In this document: positions 23,548 through 35,599 of the stretch, in pieces | How positions within the stretch are numbered: position 1 is the stretch's first letter | How the letters are laid out: every line of letters begins with the position of its first letter | Assembly (NCBI GenBank): GCA_006176705.1 | Contig: QRFJ01000488.1 | Coordinates: 124,001 to 188,000, forward strand | Direction: 5' to 3' | DNA from: Cocos nucifera | Lineage: Eukaryota; Streptophyta; Magnoliopsida; Arecales; Arecaceae | Length of the DNA: 64,000 bases | Position numbers and translations under genes: made by a program | The notes under the pieces: generated by a model | Database searches by the model: none | What the model saw: only the letters and a program-made list of their open reading frames with translations | Told to the model about the DNA's origin: nothing

Positions 23548-25437
23548 TGATGCATGAAAATCTATCACTATGGCAAGTGCACCAGTCGATCAAGTAATAA
23601 AATGTGTGAGTAGAGTATCATCCCTAGATAATTAAAAAATAAATACTAAAAAACTCTTTTCTTGACTTTATTTAGAGAATCGATTTATAAGAAGTAAAAA
23701 AAAAAGAAGAAAAAAAGAAATAATTAATAAATTATAAGAAGATAAAGAGAAAATAATTATTAGGATTGAATTCAAGAGTAGTAGGATACTAAGGCAATCG
23801 ATTCACCAACTCAATCAATACAATATTGAAGTAATCATGCAAATTAGGTTAATTTTGTTTCATGTGACGGTGGTCTCCTATGATATTCACTACCTTTGGT
23901 CTAGGCATAGCAAAACTATCAATATTTATTAACTATCCTTTGGTCCAAATATAATTTAAATAAATACTGATGCATTAATTTCTATAAAACTCTCTAATTA
24001 AAATACGCTGTATCTAAAGCACACTAAACTTCTTGCATGCATATGAATCTTAATCTGATTCACAAATACAAGGTACATAAATCAAGAAGTAATAATATAG
24101 ATGTATTTGGTCCATATCATCTATGTTCATCAAAATAATGAGAAGATGGCTAGTAATCTAAAAGCATTAAGCATAGATTTATACACTCTTCATGAATAAA
24201 ATAATACTATAATTTAATTATACTGAATATTACATCAAAAGAGTGGCTACACCTTAGCCTTAGTAAAAAAAATTTAGTTCATGGTAAAAGGGACAAAAGC
24301 AATAAATAAAATAAAATGCATGAGAAATTCCAAACAAAAAATTGTTTGTTGCTGAATTTTATAGTCCGTTGCTCTTGACGTGGAGAACTTGAAGAAGATG
24401 AGCTACTGCCTGATGCACTAGATGTGGAAGATGAACCGTAAAGAAAGAAGGAAGAAAGAAAAGAAAATAAAGAAGAAAAAGAAATATAATTCTTAGCCTC
24501 TCTCTGTTCCCAGCTTCCTATTCCTTTTTGTCTCCAAAACTATTCTCCTATATACTATTCTTTATTTTAATCCACTATTCCCCTCTGTTCCTCAATAGGT
24601 CTGCAAGTTCTTAAATAGGCTAAGAGATGATCTTCAATGGAAAATCCTGAAGGAATCAGGATTAAAACTCCTAAAACAACTCAAACAGAGTCCTGATCAT
24701 TTCTGATCATTGGATGTCAATCAAATGGGCCAAAAACCATTCAAAAATTCTTTTAAATCTCCCAGTTCCAATCGAATTTGATTATAGCCATTGGATCTTC
24801 TTGATGATTGATTCTCAATCATTGGATGGCACCAAAACGAGCTTTAGATGCCTAATTAAAACCAAGATCATGTGCCAGCCATTGGATCATCATCGGTTGC
24901 TCTGTCCACCATTCGTTAGCACTAAAATACCAACCATTAGATTAAAACCATAGCGACAGCAGCCATCGAATCACACATTTACCTTGTGTAGACCGCGCGT
25001 GGACTGCATGTTGCATAGACCACTGAGTTTTCAACCAATCAGGTTGCGCGCTACCGTATGAAATCCCTAAAATGCCCCACCCAGTGTTAGTATTCCGGTC
25101 CACCATAACTCGCGATGATTTCTGATGTCAGCACGACGTCAGTGGGGGCTGGTTCAGTATAGGTGAGTTTGGTTGTAGTCAAGCTAGGCTGGCTGAGCCA
25201 ATTTTCTGAACTGGTTTGATCTAGACTAGCTAACTTTATTTTTTCTTTGAAAATCAATTTCGAGCAAATTTAAAGTCCGTTTTGCTTCAAATTTATTTTT
25301 TTTGAATCAAACAATTAAGGTCTTCATATTGGTGACCTTCTTTCCTACATAAGATCAATAAAAGTATCAATTTCTTAAAAATAAAATAATTTATTTTATA
25401 ATTTAATATTTTATTAGCATATTTATACCACTTATCA
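23548..25437 (-). repeat. Element D, 3' LTR
   Basis: 1890 bp. On the minus strand starts TGATAAGTGG and ends GCATCA. It is preceded on that strand by the purine-rich TTGGAAGGTG. It keeps about 170 bp near 24525-24695 that the 5' LTR has lost. Contains dispersed CCATTGGATC-like motifs (24710-24970). Confidence 0.88.
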
Positions 25438-26584
25438 CACCTTCCAACTTAGTCATTGCTAGTTCCTTAGCAATGCTTTATTTAATATTAAATTATCACT
25501 ATATTTTAATAAGATCCTCCATCATAAAAAATAGAACTAGGATTAAAGATTAAAAAGTTTAGAAAGTACCACTAACTTTTGAGTTTTAGAAGCAAATTTT
25601 GCACTCAGTATGATTAGAAACTTTCTTAGAGTACATTTAAAGATCTACAACACTTGTGTTTGTGAAGACTAACTTAGCATTTAGATGTTAATTTAAAGGA
25701 TAAAAGTATCTTATCTTATTACCTATTTTGGTTAATTTTCTATATACTCCCAAGTTAAGCTCAAAAATTAAGATAGCTTTCACACTACCTTTTTTTTTTT
25801 GTGTTAAGCATCCTGGCCTTCCCTCCACTGTTTAACATGAACCTCCACATTTAACTTAAGTGTAGAGATCTAGTTACTAAGCTTCAGGCAATCCACATAT
25901 ACTCTGTATTTTGCACTTTTATTTTATAGGTAGATAGCTCTTTCCTTAAATTCAAATTTCTTTGATTAGAATATATATTAATCATCAATTTTCAGTGATA
26001 ATTGAATTCTCAGTGGCCTTATAATCAACATCTACTCTGCCTTATTAGTATGCATGTGCAATTAGAAGTACTAATAGTCTTTAAATGACCTAAGTAGACC
26101 ACTAAAAGTTTGACCAACTAATCTACTTCTTAACTCGCTACATTTATTAGTAAATACTTTCTAACTTTATTACTCCTCCTAGTCTATCTTGCTCAAAATT
26201 TTCTTTCTTGATACATAGTTTATTTTTATATATTTTTTAAAATTATTTAAATTTAATTTTTAAAAATTTTAATTAACATTTTTTAAAACTTTTTCTACCC
26301 CCAAACTTAATCAACATCATATCAATAGAGAAAGAAAAAGTAAAGAATGCAATAAAGGTCAAGAAAGAATACACTTGATTCAGTCTAGACTGGTTCTTTG
26401 AAATTTTGCAACTAGCTTAATCTTTCTTTTAGTTTTTTTTACAAAATTGAAAACACATACCAGAGCCATAAAAGAGCAACAAAAAACTATGAAAAATAAA
26501 AGAAAAAGATAAAAACTAAAAGAAAAAGAAACAACCTATCTAGTAGTTCTGATTTATAGCCTTCATCCTGACTTTCTTAGAGCT
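25438..26584 (-). other. Element D 3' non-coding region and polypurine tract
   Basis: AT-rich, no convincing reading frame on either strand. The minus-strand sequence GTTGGAAGGTG next to the LTR at 25438-25450 is the likely polypurine tract. Athila relatives often carry an envelope-like gene here; none is seen. Confidence 0.6.
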
Positions 26585-27790
26585 TTAAGCTGGGTCTTGC
26601 AATTGGAGGGCTTCCTTCTTCCTCTTAAAACTTCCACCAATATAATGCTTCAACCTATGATCATTTACCTTGAAAGTACCTTTTGATTTATTAGAGATCT
26701 CCACTACTCCATATGAAAAAATTTTAGTAATTGTATAGAGACCTGTCCATCTTGATTTTAGCTTTTCTAAAAACAAATGTAGCCATGAACTATACAAGAG
26801 AACTTGCTGTCTCTCATAATTTCTTTTTTTATAATGTGGTTATCATACCATTTCTTAGTATGTTCTTTGTAGATCCTGGCATTCTCATAGGCATCATAGC
26901 GAAATTCATCCATCTCATTCAACTACATCAACCTGTTCTTTCTTGCATCTTGTATCAAAGTTAAGAATTTTCATAGCCCAATATGCTTTATATTCTAGCT
27001 CAACAGGAAGATGACATGCTTTACCAAAGAGTAGCCTATATGGAGACATACCAATAGATGTTTTATATGCAGTCCTATATGCCCATAATGCATCATCTAA
27101 TTTTAATGACCAATCTTTCCTAGAAGCACTTACAGCCTTTTCTAAAATTCTTTTTAATTCCTTATTAGATACCTCTACTTGACTGCTAGTTTATGGATGA
27201 TATAGGATAGCTATCTTATGAGTGACACTATATTTTCTTAAAAAAATTTTAAATTATTTATTATAAAAGTGTGTGCTCCTATCACTAATGATTGCTCTAA
27301 GAGTTCCAACACGTGTAAAAATATTCTTTTTCAAAAATTTAATAACTACTTTAGCATCATTGGTTGGAAAAGCTACTGTTTCTATCCATTTTGAAATATA
27401 ATCTATAGCCACAAGAATATATTGATTTAAAAAAGAACTAAGAAAAGATTTCATGAAATCAATACTCCAAACATCAAAAATTTCACACACAAGAATATTA
27501 TTTAAAGGCATTTCTTATTTCCTAGAGAGATTTCTAGTTCTTTGACAGCGGTCACATGAAGACATAAGCATGAGCATCTTTAAATAGAGAGGATCAATAA
27601 AAACCTGATTGAAGAACCTTATGAGCTGTCCTAGTTGGGCCGAAATATCCTTCTACCTCCCAGTCATGGCAATGGTGCAGAATTTTCTCCATCTTTTCCT
27701 CCGAGATGCATCTTCTAATGACTTGCACTTATACAAGAAGGATTCATCCCAAAAATAATATTTAACAATAGACAAGAACCTTTTTTTTGT
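26585..27790 (-). pseudogene. Element D integrase, decayed
   Basis: Read from about 27790 down. Blocks visible: the zinc-finger end CDRCQRTRN, then VWSIDFMKSF (first catalytic Asp), ILVAIDYISKWIE, ISDRSTHFYNK (second Asp), a VEVSNKELKRILEK block (Glu), and the ALWAYRTAYKTSIGMSPYRL segment. The C-terminal part at 26797-26585 has LKSRWTGLYTITKIFSYG, the GPF/Y-like module, then FKVNDHRLKHYIGG, a strong Athila signature. Stops occur at about 27254, 27190 and 26840. The acidic triad appears kept. Confidence 0.8.
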
Positions 27791-27959
27791 TGATAAGAAA
27801 GATCAAGTGGAAGAACTTTACCAACCAAGTAGTCAACAATATCAACATACCATGAAAATATTCTACCAGATATAGCATAAAAGCCTTCATTTGAAAATTT
27901 CTTCTTGATAGGGCAAATATCTAATTTCTTTTCTATGACATTTTCAATCTTGAAAGGTG

Positions 27960-28990
27960 ATCAGCAACTAAATTCTCTGTGCCTTTCTTTTCTTTAAACT
28001 CCAAATCATACTCTTGTAGCAGAAGAATCTACTTGATCAATCTGGATTTTATATCTTTCTTGGCAAGAAGATACTTTAGAGCTGCATAGTCAGTATATAA
28101 AATAACTTTGGATAAAATAAGATAGGAATAAAATTTATTTAATACAAATAGTACTGCTAGGAGCTCCTTTTCTGTAGTTGCATATTTTTACTGGGCCTCT
28201 ATCAAGGTGTGGCTGGCATAGTAAATAGTCCAAAAAATCTTATCCTTTCTTTAACCAAGTACTGCTCCTATGGCTGTATCACTAGCATCATACATCAGCT
28301 CAAAAGGTAAGGACCAATCTGGGGCCACTACAATAGGTGCTGTGATTAGCTTCTTCTTAAGGATGTTGTATGCCTGCAAACACTCATCAGTAAAATGAAA
28401 AGAGACATCTTATATAATAAATTAGATAAAGATCTAGAAATTAGAAAAAAAGTCTTTTATAAATCGATGATAAAATCCAACATGCCCTCAAAAGCTTCTA
28501 ATAGCCTTTACTGAGGTCGATAGAGGTAACTTTTCGATTATCTCAACCTAAGCTCTATCCACTTCAATTTTCTTATATGAGATCTTGTGGCCTAGGACTA
28601 TGCCTTCTTGCACTATCAGATGATACTTCTCCCAATTTAAGACAAGATTAGTATTCTCACATCTTTGTAAAATAAGAGACAAGTTATGCAGGCATTTATC
28701 AAATATAGATCCAAAGATAGAAAAATCATCCATAAAAACTCAAGAAAATCCTTAATCATGTCATGAAAAATAGTCATCATGCATCATTAAAAAGTAGCTG
28801 GTGTATTACACAAACCGAATGGTATTCTCCTAAAAGTAAATATAGCATAAGGACATGTAAACATAGTTTTCTCTTGATCCTTAGGTGTTATAGCAATTTG
28901 AATATAACTAGAATAACCATCTAGAAATTAATAAAAATCATGCCCAGCTAATCTTTGTAACATCTAATTTATGAATAGAAGAGGATAATG
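27960..28990 (-). pseudogene. Element D reverse transcriptase (C-terminal half) and RNase H, decayed
   Basis: On the minus strand, after the stop near 28963, come fragments of the reverse transcriptase palm. The FMDDFSIFG active-site motif is at about 28735, followed by CLHNLSLILQRCENTNLVLN and the LGHKISYKKIEVDRA thumb block (28733-28548). The RNase H region (about 28350-27990) shows YDASDTAIGAVLG, a YATTEKELLAV segment and YTDYAALKYLLAKKD. Catalytic Asp residues appear retained, but several stops and a frameshift separate the parts. Confidence 0.8.
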
Positions 28991-29620
28991 ATCTTTTCTA
29001 GTTGCATCATTTAATTTTCTATAATCCATACATACTCTCCATCCAGTCACAGTCCTAGTGGAAATTAATTCATTATTATCATTTTGAACTACAGTAATCC
29101 CATCTTTCTTAGAAACTACTTGAGCAGGACTCACCCATGAACTATCAAAAATAGGATAAATAATACCTACATCAAATAGCTTGATTACCTCCTTTTTGAC
29201 CACTTCTTGCATCTTTGGGTTGAGTCTTCTTTGGGGTTGGACCGTAGGCTCATAGTTGTTCTCCATGAGAATTTTGTGCATACAAATTGAGAGACTAATT
29301 CTTTTGATGTTTACTATGGTCCATCCAAATGCCTTCTTGTATTCCTTTAGTACTCTTAACAACTTGTCTTCCATTAAACCTGTTAAAGAAGAAGAAATAA
29401 TAATAGGTAAGTGCAAAGAACCTTCTAAAAAAATATATTTTAAATGAGAAGAAAGAGATTTGAGTTCAAGAGTAGGTGGCTCTTCAATTGATAGCTTTGG
29501 AAGAGGAGTAGTTGATCTTTCTAATTCTTCAAACCATGGTCTGTATGTGTGTGGGATGTATGGCCTAGCCTCCAACAATCTTATGCACTCTATTTGCTTT
29601 TCATCTTCAATCGAACCCAC
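28964..29620 (-). pseudogene. Element D reverse transcriptase N-terminal half
   Basis: The longest open stretch of the window apart from the Tat fragment, 218 codons. It holds the Athila linker before the RT domain (LPIIISSSLTGLMEDKLLRV, a GWTIVNIK segment) and RT blocks PQRRLNPKMQEVVKKEV, SDSSWVSPVQ-like DSSWVSPAQVVSKKDG and GWRVCMDYRKLNDATRKDHY. The block order and wording match Athila-group elements closely. No stop inside this stretch, which suggests that D is not very old. Confidence 0.9.
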
Positions 29621-29800
29621 TTTTGATTGGACAATGCAATCTTCAATAGGGTTCTTAAACCTATTTTCTAGAAAATACTTATATACTAATTTATCAATAT
29701 CATCAATTCAAAAATAAGTTTGATTATCATTAAAATATTTAATAGCTTTAAAAATATTAAAAGTAACTTGTTCATCTTAGACTTTAAGAATTAATTTTTC

Positions 29801-30103
29801 TTATTGAACATCTATTAAAGCTCCTCCAATAGTTAAAAAGGATCTTCCTAAGATAAGAGGTACATCATAATCTTCTTCAATATGTATAATAATAAAATCA
29901 ATAGAAAAAATAAATTTATTTATCTTTACCAAGACATCCTCCATTATACCACTTGGATATTTAATGGATCTATCAACTAGTTGAAGAGTGATAGTGGCAG
30001 GTTTTGGTTCTCCTAGACCCAGCTTCCTGAAAATAGAGAAAGGCAGGAGATTAATACTTGCTCCTAAATCACATAAAACTTTATGAAAACTATAATGACC
30101 CAT
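29801..30103 (-). pseudogene. Element D protease
   Basis: Open stretch containing the aspartic protease core LCDLGASINLLPFSIFRKLG at about 30075-30015; DLGAS is the normal form in Athila elements. A second conserved block, VPLILGRSFL, lies near 29850. It would cut the gag-pol polyprotein. Frame is broken after 29801 by a stop. Confidence 0.85.
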
Positions 30104-30437
30104 AATGCAAGAAATAGTAAAACTTCCTAGATCTTTTAATTTCTATGGTAATTTATTTTGAAGTATTGCTGAGCATTCTTCATTTAAGTTGACTGTCTCA
30201 TGCTCCTTCAACTTCTTCTTATTGGTTAAGATTTATTTAAGAAACTTAGCATACGTAATAGCATTACAAAAGAAATATTAATATGTAAATTCTTTAAAAT
30301 TTCAAAAAAATTAAGAATTTCTTATCTGCATATTGTATTTATCTTTCTAGGAACGATAGTGGTGGCATATAGGGCTTCATATTTGGATCAGCAAATTTTA
30401 TACTGGGGGACCATCTATCTACTGGTTATTTCGATGA

Positions 30438-31743
30438 CTAACGAATTTTGGTTGGTTGTTTTGTAGTTTTCTTTTCAGTCTTTTTGTTCTGATGTGGCTC
30501 CTTTAGCTCTTTACCACTTCTTAGTGTGATAGCATTTATTTGCTCTTTTGGATTGGTCTCCATGTTGCTAGGCAAGGATCTCTGTGGTATCTCAGAGATT
30601 ATCTTGGCCATTTGATCTACTTGCATCTCCAAGTTTTGAATAGCTACTACTTGATCTTGTCGGAGCTTGGTTTCTAGATTTTGTATAGCTACTTCTTGGT
30701 TCTGCATAAATTTGAACATCAGCTCCTCCATGTCAGGCTTTTTCTCAGGTATTTGGAATCCTCGGGGTGGCTATTGTATTGCATTTTTATTACTCCATGA
30801 GAAATTTGGATGCTGCCTCTATCCTTGTTTATATGTGTTGGAGTTGGGATTATTTTTCTATGACCTAAAAAAAATTATCAACATAATTAGCTGTATCAGA
30901 GACTTTAGCAAAAAGATTACCTGTCTGGCAATTGCTTGTATCATATCCTCCTCCACACAGCTCACAAGTGATGCTTTGAACATGCATAGTTGCTCCCTTC
31001 ATATTGTTGACTTCAGCTCTAAGGACCATAATTTCAGCTAATAAGACTGGAATGCAATCTACTCCTTGCATAGCTGTTGGTCTTTTTTGCATCATGCGAT
31101 CTGTTTGCCATTGATAACTATTTGATGCCATCTCATCGATCAGATCAAAGGCTTCCTCTTCTATTTTGTGATTAATGGTACCTCCTACTACTGCATCAAT
31201 CATAAAATAATTAGTAGGAGATAAACCATTATAAAAGATTTATACCTGAAGTCAAATGGATAGTTGATGATGTGGGCATCTCCTCAATAGTTTTTTAAAT
31301 TATTCCCAAGCCTCATATAGTGTCTCCATCTCCATTTGCACAAAAGAAGTAATATCGTTATGCATCTTTATAATCTTAGAAGGTGAAAAGTATTTGGCCA
31401 AAAATTTTTGGGCTAGAGCATCCCAAGTAGTGATAAAACCTGCAAGAAGAGAATGAAGCCAACTTTTAGCTTTATCCCATAAAGAAAAAGAGAATAGCCT
31501 TAATCTAATAGCATCATCCGACACTCCATTAATTTTGAAAGTATCACAAAGTTTAAGAAAATTAGAAATATGAGCGTTCGGATCATCATGCATGTGTCCA
31601 CTAAATTGGACAGTTGATTGAATTATTTGGATCATCACCGATTTTATTTCAAAATTATTTGCTCTCATAGACGGTCTCCTGATACTCGAAGCTGTATTGG
31701 CTACAGATGGTATGATGTTATCGTTTAATGGATGATGAGCCAC
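30438..31743 (-). pseudogene. Element D gag, decayed
   Basis: The frame from 31743 shows the Athila capsid: MIQIIQSTVQFSGHMHDDPN, then HISNFLKLCDTFKINGVSDD, LRLFSFSLWDKAKSWL and WDALAQKFLAKYFSPSK. The next part (31203-30865) ends with a zinc knuckle CELCGGGYDTSNC; the family form is CX2CX3HX4C and the histidine has become tyrosine. The C-terminal part (30731-30438) has a repeated AIQNLE coiled-coil segment and then MAKIISEIPQRSLPSNMETN and the NAITLRSGKEL block. Stops and frameshifts separate the three parts. Confidence 0.85.
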
Positions 31744-32000
31744 TTAAATAGCTTCTTATCATCCCTCTGCTGCCATATCTAATCTCAGATTGATATCATT
31801 AGAATCTTTGACTGTCATGTTTCTTTCTTGATTTAATCTTTTGATTGTCCTCTCTATTTATGGATCAAAAGGTAGTAGGTCACCATGTGTACTGCATATC
31901 ATGCATCGAACACAAACCTAAAAAAAATAAGAATAAAAATTAAAAATAAAATTTTAAAGTAAAATAAGAATCAAAATTTTAATATTATTTTAGACACAAT

Positions 32001-32017
32001 CTCTGGCAATGATGCCA
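32001..32017 (-). promoter_or_regulatory. Element D primer binding site
   Basis: Minus-strand TGGCATCATTGCCAGAG, close to TGGCGCCGTTGCCGGGG, the site usual for Athila and Tat elements. All differences are C to T or G to A changes. Confidence 0.85.
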
Positions 32018-32023
32018 AAAATT

Positions 32024-33740
32024 TAATGCATGCAAATCTATCGCTATAGCAAGTGCACCAGTCGATCAAGTAATAAAGTGTGTAAGTAGAGTATCATTCC
32101 TAGAGGACTGAAAATAAGCATTAGAAAACTCTTTTCTAGACTTTATTTAGAGAATCGACTTATAAAAAATAAAGAAAATAAGAAGAAATAAAGAAATAAT
32201 TAATAAATTGTAAGAAGATAAAGAAGGAATAATTATTAGGGTTGAATTCAAGAGCAGTAGGATACTAAGATAATCGGTTCACCAACTCAATCAATACAAT
32301 ATTAAAGTAATCATGCAAATTAGGTTAATTTTATTTCATGTGATGGTGGAGTCTCCTATGATTTTCACTATCCTTTGATCCAGGCATAGTAAAACTATCA
32401 ATATTTATTAATTATCCTTCGATCCAGGCATAATTTAAATAAATACTAATGCATTAATTTCTATGAAATCCTCTAATTAAAATACGTTGGTTTTAAAGCA
32501 CACTAAAATTTCCACATGCATATGAATCATAATCCAATTTAAAAATATAAGGTATATAAATCAAAAGACAATAATATAGATGTACTTGGTCCGTATCATC
32601 TATGTTCATCAAAATAATTAGAAGATGGCCAATAATCTAAAAGCATTAAGCATAGATTTATACACTCCTCATGAATAAAATAATATTAAAATTTAATTAT
32701 ACTGAATATTGTATCAAAAAAATGGCTACATCTTAGTCTTAGTAAAAAAAATTTAGTTCATGATAAAAGGGACAAAAATAGCAAATAAAATAAAAAGCAT
32801 GAGAAATTTCAAACAAAAAATTGTTTGTTGCTAAATTTTGTAGTCCATTGCTCTTGACATGGAGAACTTGAAGAAGATGAGCTACTGCCTGATGTACTGG
32901 ATGTGGAAGATGAACCGCAAACAAAGAAAGAAGAAAGAAAAGAAAATAAAGAAGAAAAAGAAATATAATTCTTAGCCTCTCTCTATCCCAGCTTTTTATT
33001 CCTTTCGGCCATTGGATGTCGATCAAATAGGCCAAAAACCACTCAAGAGTCCTTTTAAATCTCCTAGTTTCAATCGGATTTGATTAAAACCATTTGATCT
33101 TCTTAATGATTGGTTCTTGACCATCGAATGGTGCCAAAATGAGCTTCAGATGCCTAATTAAAATTGGGACCACGTGCTAGCCATTGGATCATCATAGGGT
33201 GCTCTATCCACCATTCGTTAGTGCCAAAATACCAATCGTTAGATCAAAATGTAGTGGCAATAGCTGTCGGATCGCATAATTGCCCTGTATAGACCGTGCG
33301 TGCACCGTACGTTGCATAGACCACCAAGTTTCCAACCAATCAGGTCATACACTGCCATGTGAAATCCCCAAAATGCCCACCCAGTATTACTGTTCCGATC
33401 CACTATAGCTCACGATGATTTCTAACGTCAGTGCAATGTTAGCGGGGGTCAGTTTAGCATGGGAGGGCTTGGTTGTGATTAGGCTAGGCCAACTGAGCCA
33501 GTTTTCTAAATCGGTTTGGTCTGGACTGGCCGGCTTTAATTTTTTTTTTTTGAAAATCGATTCCAAGCTCATTTGAAGCCCTTTTTGCTTCAAATTTATT
33601 TTTTTTGAACTAAAAAATTAAGCTCTTCACATTGGTAACCTTTTTTTCTGCATAAGATCTATAAAAACATCAATTTTTAAAAATAAAATAATTTATTTTA
33701 TAATTTAATACTTTTATTAGTATATTTATACCACTTATCC
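32024..33740 (-). repeat. Element D, 5' LTR
   Basis: 1717 bp, matching 23548-25437 but with an about 170-bp gap near 33003. Flanked on the right by the CTTAT target duplication. Confidence 0.88.
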
Positions 33741-33745
33741 CTTAT

Positions 33746-33990
33746 CATATTTATAATTTCATATGGGGTTTGTAGATCAGTAGGAGATTTGATAAAGATG
33801 AGAGATTCTTGAACATTGGAGGTGGAAGATAAGTTTCAGTTCTAGCTTTAGAAATCATGAACCTTATAATCAATTCTCATACTATTATTCTGAATGAATG
33901 TCATTATTGTTCAAGCTTTTTGTTGAATGTTATTTCTGTAGGTCTTTTGGCCAAGAATAGTTATGAATTTTTAATAAAAAAAATTTATAA
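33746..33990 (+). pseudogene. Element B protease, second part
   Basis: Continues the frame broken at 23547 after removal of D and one duplication copy: HIYNFIWGL, then RFLNIGGG, then the IILNECHYCSSFLLNVISVG block, which is the copia protease C-terminal core. A stop lies at about 33773 and further on. Confidence 0.8.
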
Positions 33991-33999
33991 TATCATTCT

Positions 34000-34820
34000 G
34001 AATCATATTATGATTTATGTTGGATAATTGAATAATAGTACTTATATTGTATCATAGCCTGTTAACATGGTTCAGTCCTCTAGTAAACACTCTAGAATAA
34101 ATGATGTGTCTAAAGTCCACCTTTGACACTATAGGCTAAGTCATATTAACAAGAACAAAATAAATAGGTTGGCTCAAGGAGAAATTCTTAAAGTCAGTGA
34201 TTATGAATCACTTCCAATTTGTGAGTCCTGTCTTCTTAGTAAGATGACCAAGTCATCTTTTATTGGAAAGGATGAGTGAGCCAGTGAACTTCTGAGTCTA
34301 GTATATACTGATGTATGTGGACCCATGAGCTTAAGTGCTAGAGATGGATATTTCTACTTCATAATAATCACTAACGACCTATCTAGATATAGGTACATCT
34401 GCTTGATGAAACATAAGTTGAAGTCATTTGAAATGTTCAAACTATTCCGTAATGAGGTAGAAAAGCAAACTAGGAAGAGTATTAAAACTCTTTGATTTAA
34501 CCAAGGAGGTGAGTACCTTTTCAATGAGTTTTAGATATATCTAAGAGAGAATGAGATTCTCTCCTAATGGACTCCTCCTGGAACACCACAGCATAATGGT
34601 ATGTTTAAAAGGAGGAATAGAACCTTGTTGAACATGGTTCAATCCATGATGGGATTTGTCGGTCTACTGATCTTCTTATAAGGATATCCGCTTGAGTCAT
34701 CTTGTTACATTCTAAATAGGGTTCCAAGTAAGTCTGTAGCTAAAACCATATGCGATATGGACAGGATGTAAGCCAATACTCCACACCTTAGGCTTTGGGG
34801 GTGTCCAACTTATATCAAAC
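34000..34820 (+). pseudogene. Element B GAG-pre-integrase and integrase, decayed
   Basis: The GAG-pre-integrase block SHINKNKINRLAQGEILKVS and the zinc-binding CESCLLSKMTKSSFIGK lie at about 34130-34275. The integrase core follows: LVYTDVCGPMSL has the first Asp. The second conserved motif, RSDRGGEYL in relatives, reads FNQGGEYLFNEF, so Asp is Asn. The third, GVSERRNRTLL in relatives, reads GMFKRRNRTLL, so Glu is Lys. Two of three catalytic residues are lost. Stops at about 34280, 34494, 34533, 34566. Confidence 0.82.
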
Positions 34821-35599
34821 ATTTAATAATGGACAAGCTTGGACCTAGGTCTGACAAGTATAATTTTATAGGTTATCCAAAAGAGACCAAAAGGTATTAT
34901 TTCTATCTTGTTGATGAGCAAAAGATATTTGTCAGCCTTAAGATAATCTTTTTGGAAAAGAAGTTTCTTGGTGAAGGAACTAATGCCTCTAAGATTGAAT
35001 TTGAGAAAGTTTGGCAAGTGGAAAAATCGATACAAGTTGCTAAATCTGAACTATATTTGATTAGATCAAACCCAGAGCCCATTATACCTGCATCTTTAAG
35101 ATGGTCTAGTAGAGTACCACGTCAGTCGGATAGATACTATGATTTCTTAGTTCGAGATGGAAATCCTATTAAACTCGATGAGAATGATGAGGAGCCGATC
35201 ACCTATATGGATGCAATGCAGGGACCCCACTCTAAGAAATAGCTTGAGGCTATGAAATCCAAAATGGAGTCCATGAAGGTCAATGATGTATGGACATTGG
35301 TTGATCTACCTGAAGGGGTAAAACCCATTGGGTGCAAGTGGATCTTCAAAAGGAAGAGAGGTATAGATGGGAAGGTAGGAACCTATAAGGCCCGTCTGGT
35401 TGCCAAGAGGTAACATCAATGTTATGGTATAGACTATAATGAGACATTTTCTCTTATGACAATGCTCAAGTTCATTCGGATTATGCTTGCTATAGCTGCC
35501 CATCTGCATTATAAAATCTGGCAAATGGATATAAAAGTAGCTTTCCTGAATGGAGAGTTGGATGGAGAGATGTATATGATACAACCTGAAGGATTTATA
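34821..35599 (+). pseudogene. Element B integrase C-terminus and reverse transcriptase, first part
   Basis: Open frame 34829-35242 carries the GKR-like and linker blocks (FIGYPKETKRYYFYLVDEQK, SSRVPRQSDRYYDFLV). After a stop the reverse transcriptase begins: AMKSKMESMKVNDVWTLVD, PIGCKWIFKRKRGIDGK, TYKARLVAKR, then KIWQMDIKVAFLNGELDGEM (catalytic Asp of motif A kept), MIQPEGFI. The frame is cut at 35599 by solo LTR F. Confidence 0.88.

Larger units (their letters stand above)
23548..33740 (-). mobile_element. Element D: Athila-like Ty3/gypsy retrotransposon
   Basis: Minus-strand gypsy element of 10.2 kb. The 5' LTR is 33740-32024 and the 3' LTR 25437-23548. A perfect 5-bp target duplication CTTAT lies at 23543-23547 and 33741-33745. 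The primer site is of the Athila/Tat type. Genes follow in gypsy order: gag, protease (DLGAS), reverse transcriptase, RNase H, integrase. There is no envelope-like gene; the 1.1 kb between integrase and 3' LTR is non-coding. All genes have stops or frameshifts. It interrupts the protease of B. Confidence 0.9.

Noticed and set aside
25438..26584. Envelope-like gene of D, as in some Athila elements
   Set aside because: No open frame or transmembrane-rich stretch on the minus strand in this 1.1 kb.
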